DNA of 64,000 nucleotides from the NCBI RefSeq assembly GCF_001073085.1, contig NZ_JVFV01000044.1, forward strand, positions 62,001-126,000, in the 5' to 3' direction. The stretch comes from Streptococcus pseudopneumoniae (lineage in GTDB: Bacteria; Bacillota; Bacilli; Lactobacillales; Streptococcaceae). The position numbers were made by a program, and so were the translations under genes. The notes beneath the pieces are model-generated. The model did not search any database. It was not told the DNA's origin and was given only the letters and a program-made list of their open reading frames with translations. Below, in pieces: positions 63,660 to 64,000 of this stretch (positions within the stretch are counted from its first letter, which is position 1; each line of letters starts with the position of its first letter).

Positions 63660-63728
63660 GGGAACAAGAAAAAATAGTAATTGTATATTTGCATAAAATT
63701 ATTGAAAATTCACAAAAAGAAGTTAATT

Positions 63729-63860
63729 ATGGATAAAAAGAAACCAATCTATGTTTTTTTAGGACAAACTGTCCTGTATTTTATTGTTCTACTTGGTTTG
63801 CTTTACTTTTTTAGTTACCTAGGACAAAGTCAGGGAAGCTTTATTTACAATGAATTTTAG
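63729..63860 (+). CDS. dltX: DltX, small membrane protein of teichoic acid D-alanylation
   Basis: 43-residue single-helix protein often missed in annotation: MDKKKPIYVFLGQTVLYFIVLLGLLYFF at the start (first residues basic, then a hydrophobic helix about 9-28) and a conserved C-terminal motif SFIYNEF, diagnostic of DltX. The C-terminal segment is essential for transferring D-alanine from DltA/DltC to the outside via DltB/DltD. It is read by AAAGAAGTTAATT just ahead of the ATG and lies 20 bases before dltA. Confidence 0.9.
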   Translation: MDKKKPIYVFLGQTVLYFIVLLGLLYFFSYLGQSQGSFIYNEF

Positions 63861-63880
63861 TTTAAAGGAGAAGAATCATC

Positions 63881-64000
63881 GTGTCTAATAAGCCGATAAA
63901 AGATATGATTGAAGCGATTGAATATTTCGCCCAAACTCAACCTACCTTTCCAGTATATAATGTCTTAGGGCAAGAGCACACTTATGGTGATTTGAAGGCT
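63881..64000 (+). CDS. dltA: D-alanine--D-alanyl carrier protein ligase DltA, 3'-truncated by window edge
   Basis: First 40 codons of a GTG-started [19 protein letters not shown]..., continuing to HTYGDL, where DltA residues match. AAAGGAG lies 8 bases before the GTG. DltA adenylates D-alanine and loads it on DltC for incorporation in teichoic acids. The identity rests on the N terminus and on dltX immediately upstream; the gene runs off the window. Confidence 0.85.
   Translation, partial: MSNKPIKDMIEAIEYFAQTQPTFPVYNVLGQEHTYGDLKA

Overview
The window is a low-GC Firmicute chromosome segment that reads throughout as a mitis-group Streptococcus (mitis/oralis/pneumoniae relatives). The reasons are the MalR-controlled maltodextrin locus with CGCAAACGTTTGCG operators, a ComX-type box (TCCGAATA) in front of cinA-recA, four BOX interspersed repeats, a TCS11-like histidine kinase/regulator with its ABC transporter, and a dltX-dltA operon. 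No tRNA, rRNA, CRISPR array or intact prophage is visible. recA is not followed by dinF and lytA, and blocks that are far apart in the pneumococcal reference order sit together here, so a close relative of S. pneumoniae is more likely than S. pneumoniae itself (inference from remembered gene order).

Layout. 1-2464: 3' part of aspS and a YitT-family membrane protein. 2528-12266: maltodextrin regulon, with malR-malA and malXCD on the minus strand and malQ-malP on the plus strand, separated by a 417-bp control region with two promoters, two MalR operators and three cre-like sites. 12540-17529: small membrane protein, rlmA, a DUF6110 protein with an unusual P-type ATPase, tyrS. 17864-25100: mutL (bracketed by BOX elements), ruvA, tag, CPBP protease, S66 peptidase, SemiSWEET, DUF1129 protein, CorA. 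25243-29128: uvrA and an X-Pro peptidase. 29129-32294: an elaborate leader (M-box riboswitch, terminator, short acidic/proline ORF, hairpin, BOX) followed by an MgtA-type ATPase. 32430-36663: spx, lipoprotein, ireB-ruvX-DUF1292, folC, lipoprotein. 36792-43849: HAD phosphatase, purine permease, tsaE-GNAT-lytR, cinA-recA. 44132-47331: PspC protein, GNAT, MATE exporter, YebC. 47554-52400: DUF4190-like protein divergent from a MarR/heterodimeric ABC exporter operon. 52517-56745: PAP2 phosphatase, LytTR regulator with LiaF-like membrane partner, rpmB, Asp23-like protein and fakA. 56970-60659: two small membrane proteins, ABC transporter and two-component system. 60660-61650: mobile-element graveyard. 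61651-64000: dus, hslO (minus strand), then dltX and the start of dltA.

How the genes work together. The mal genes import maltodextrins (MalXCD) and break them down (MalQ, MalP) under MalR and probably CcpA. ireB-ruvX-DUF1292 is a conserved Firmicute housekeeping operon. cinA-recA is a late-competence operon read from a SigX/ComX box. The satRAB-like MarR-ABC-ABC operon and the TCS11-like cluster are stress or drug-response modules with their own operators.

The observations I find most worth following are the composite leader of the MgtA-type ATPase, a set of four genes whose promoters sit so close to the start codon that the mRNAs should be leaderless, a P1B-like ATPase lacking the usual Cys-Pro-Cys motif, a roughly 50-bp tandem array of hairpins before folC, and a nest of an IS200-like remnant, a 160-bp terminal-inverted-repeat element and a group II intron fragment.
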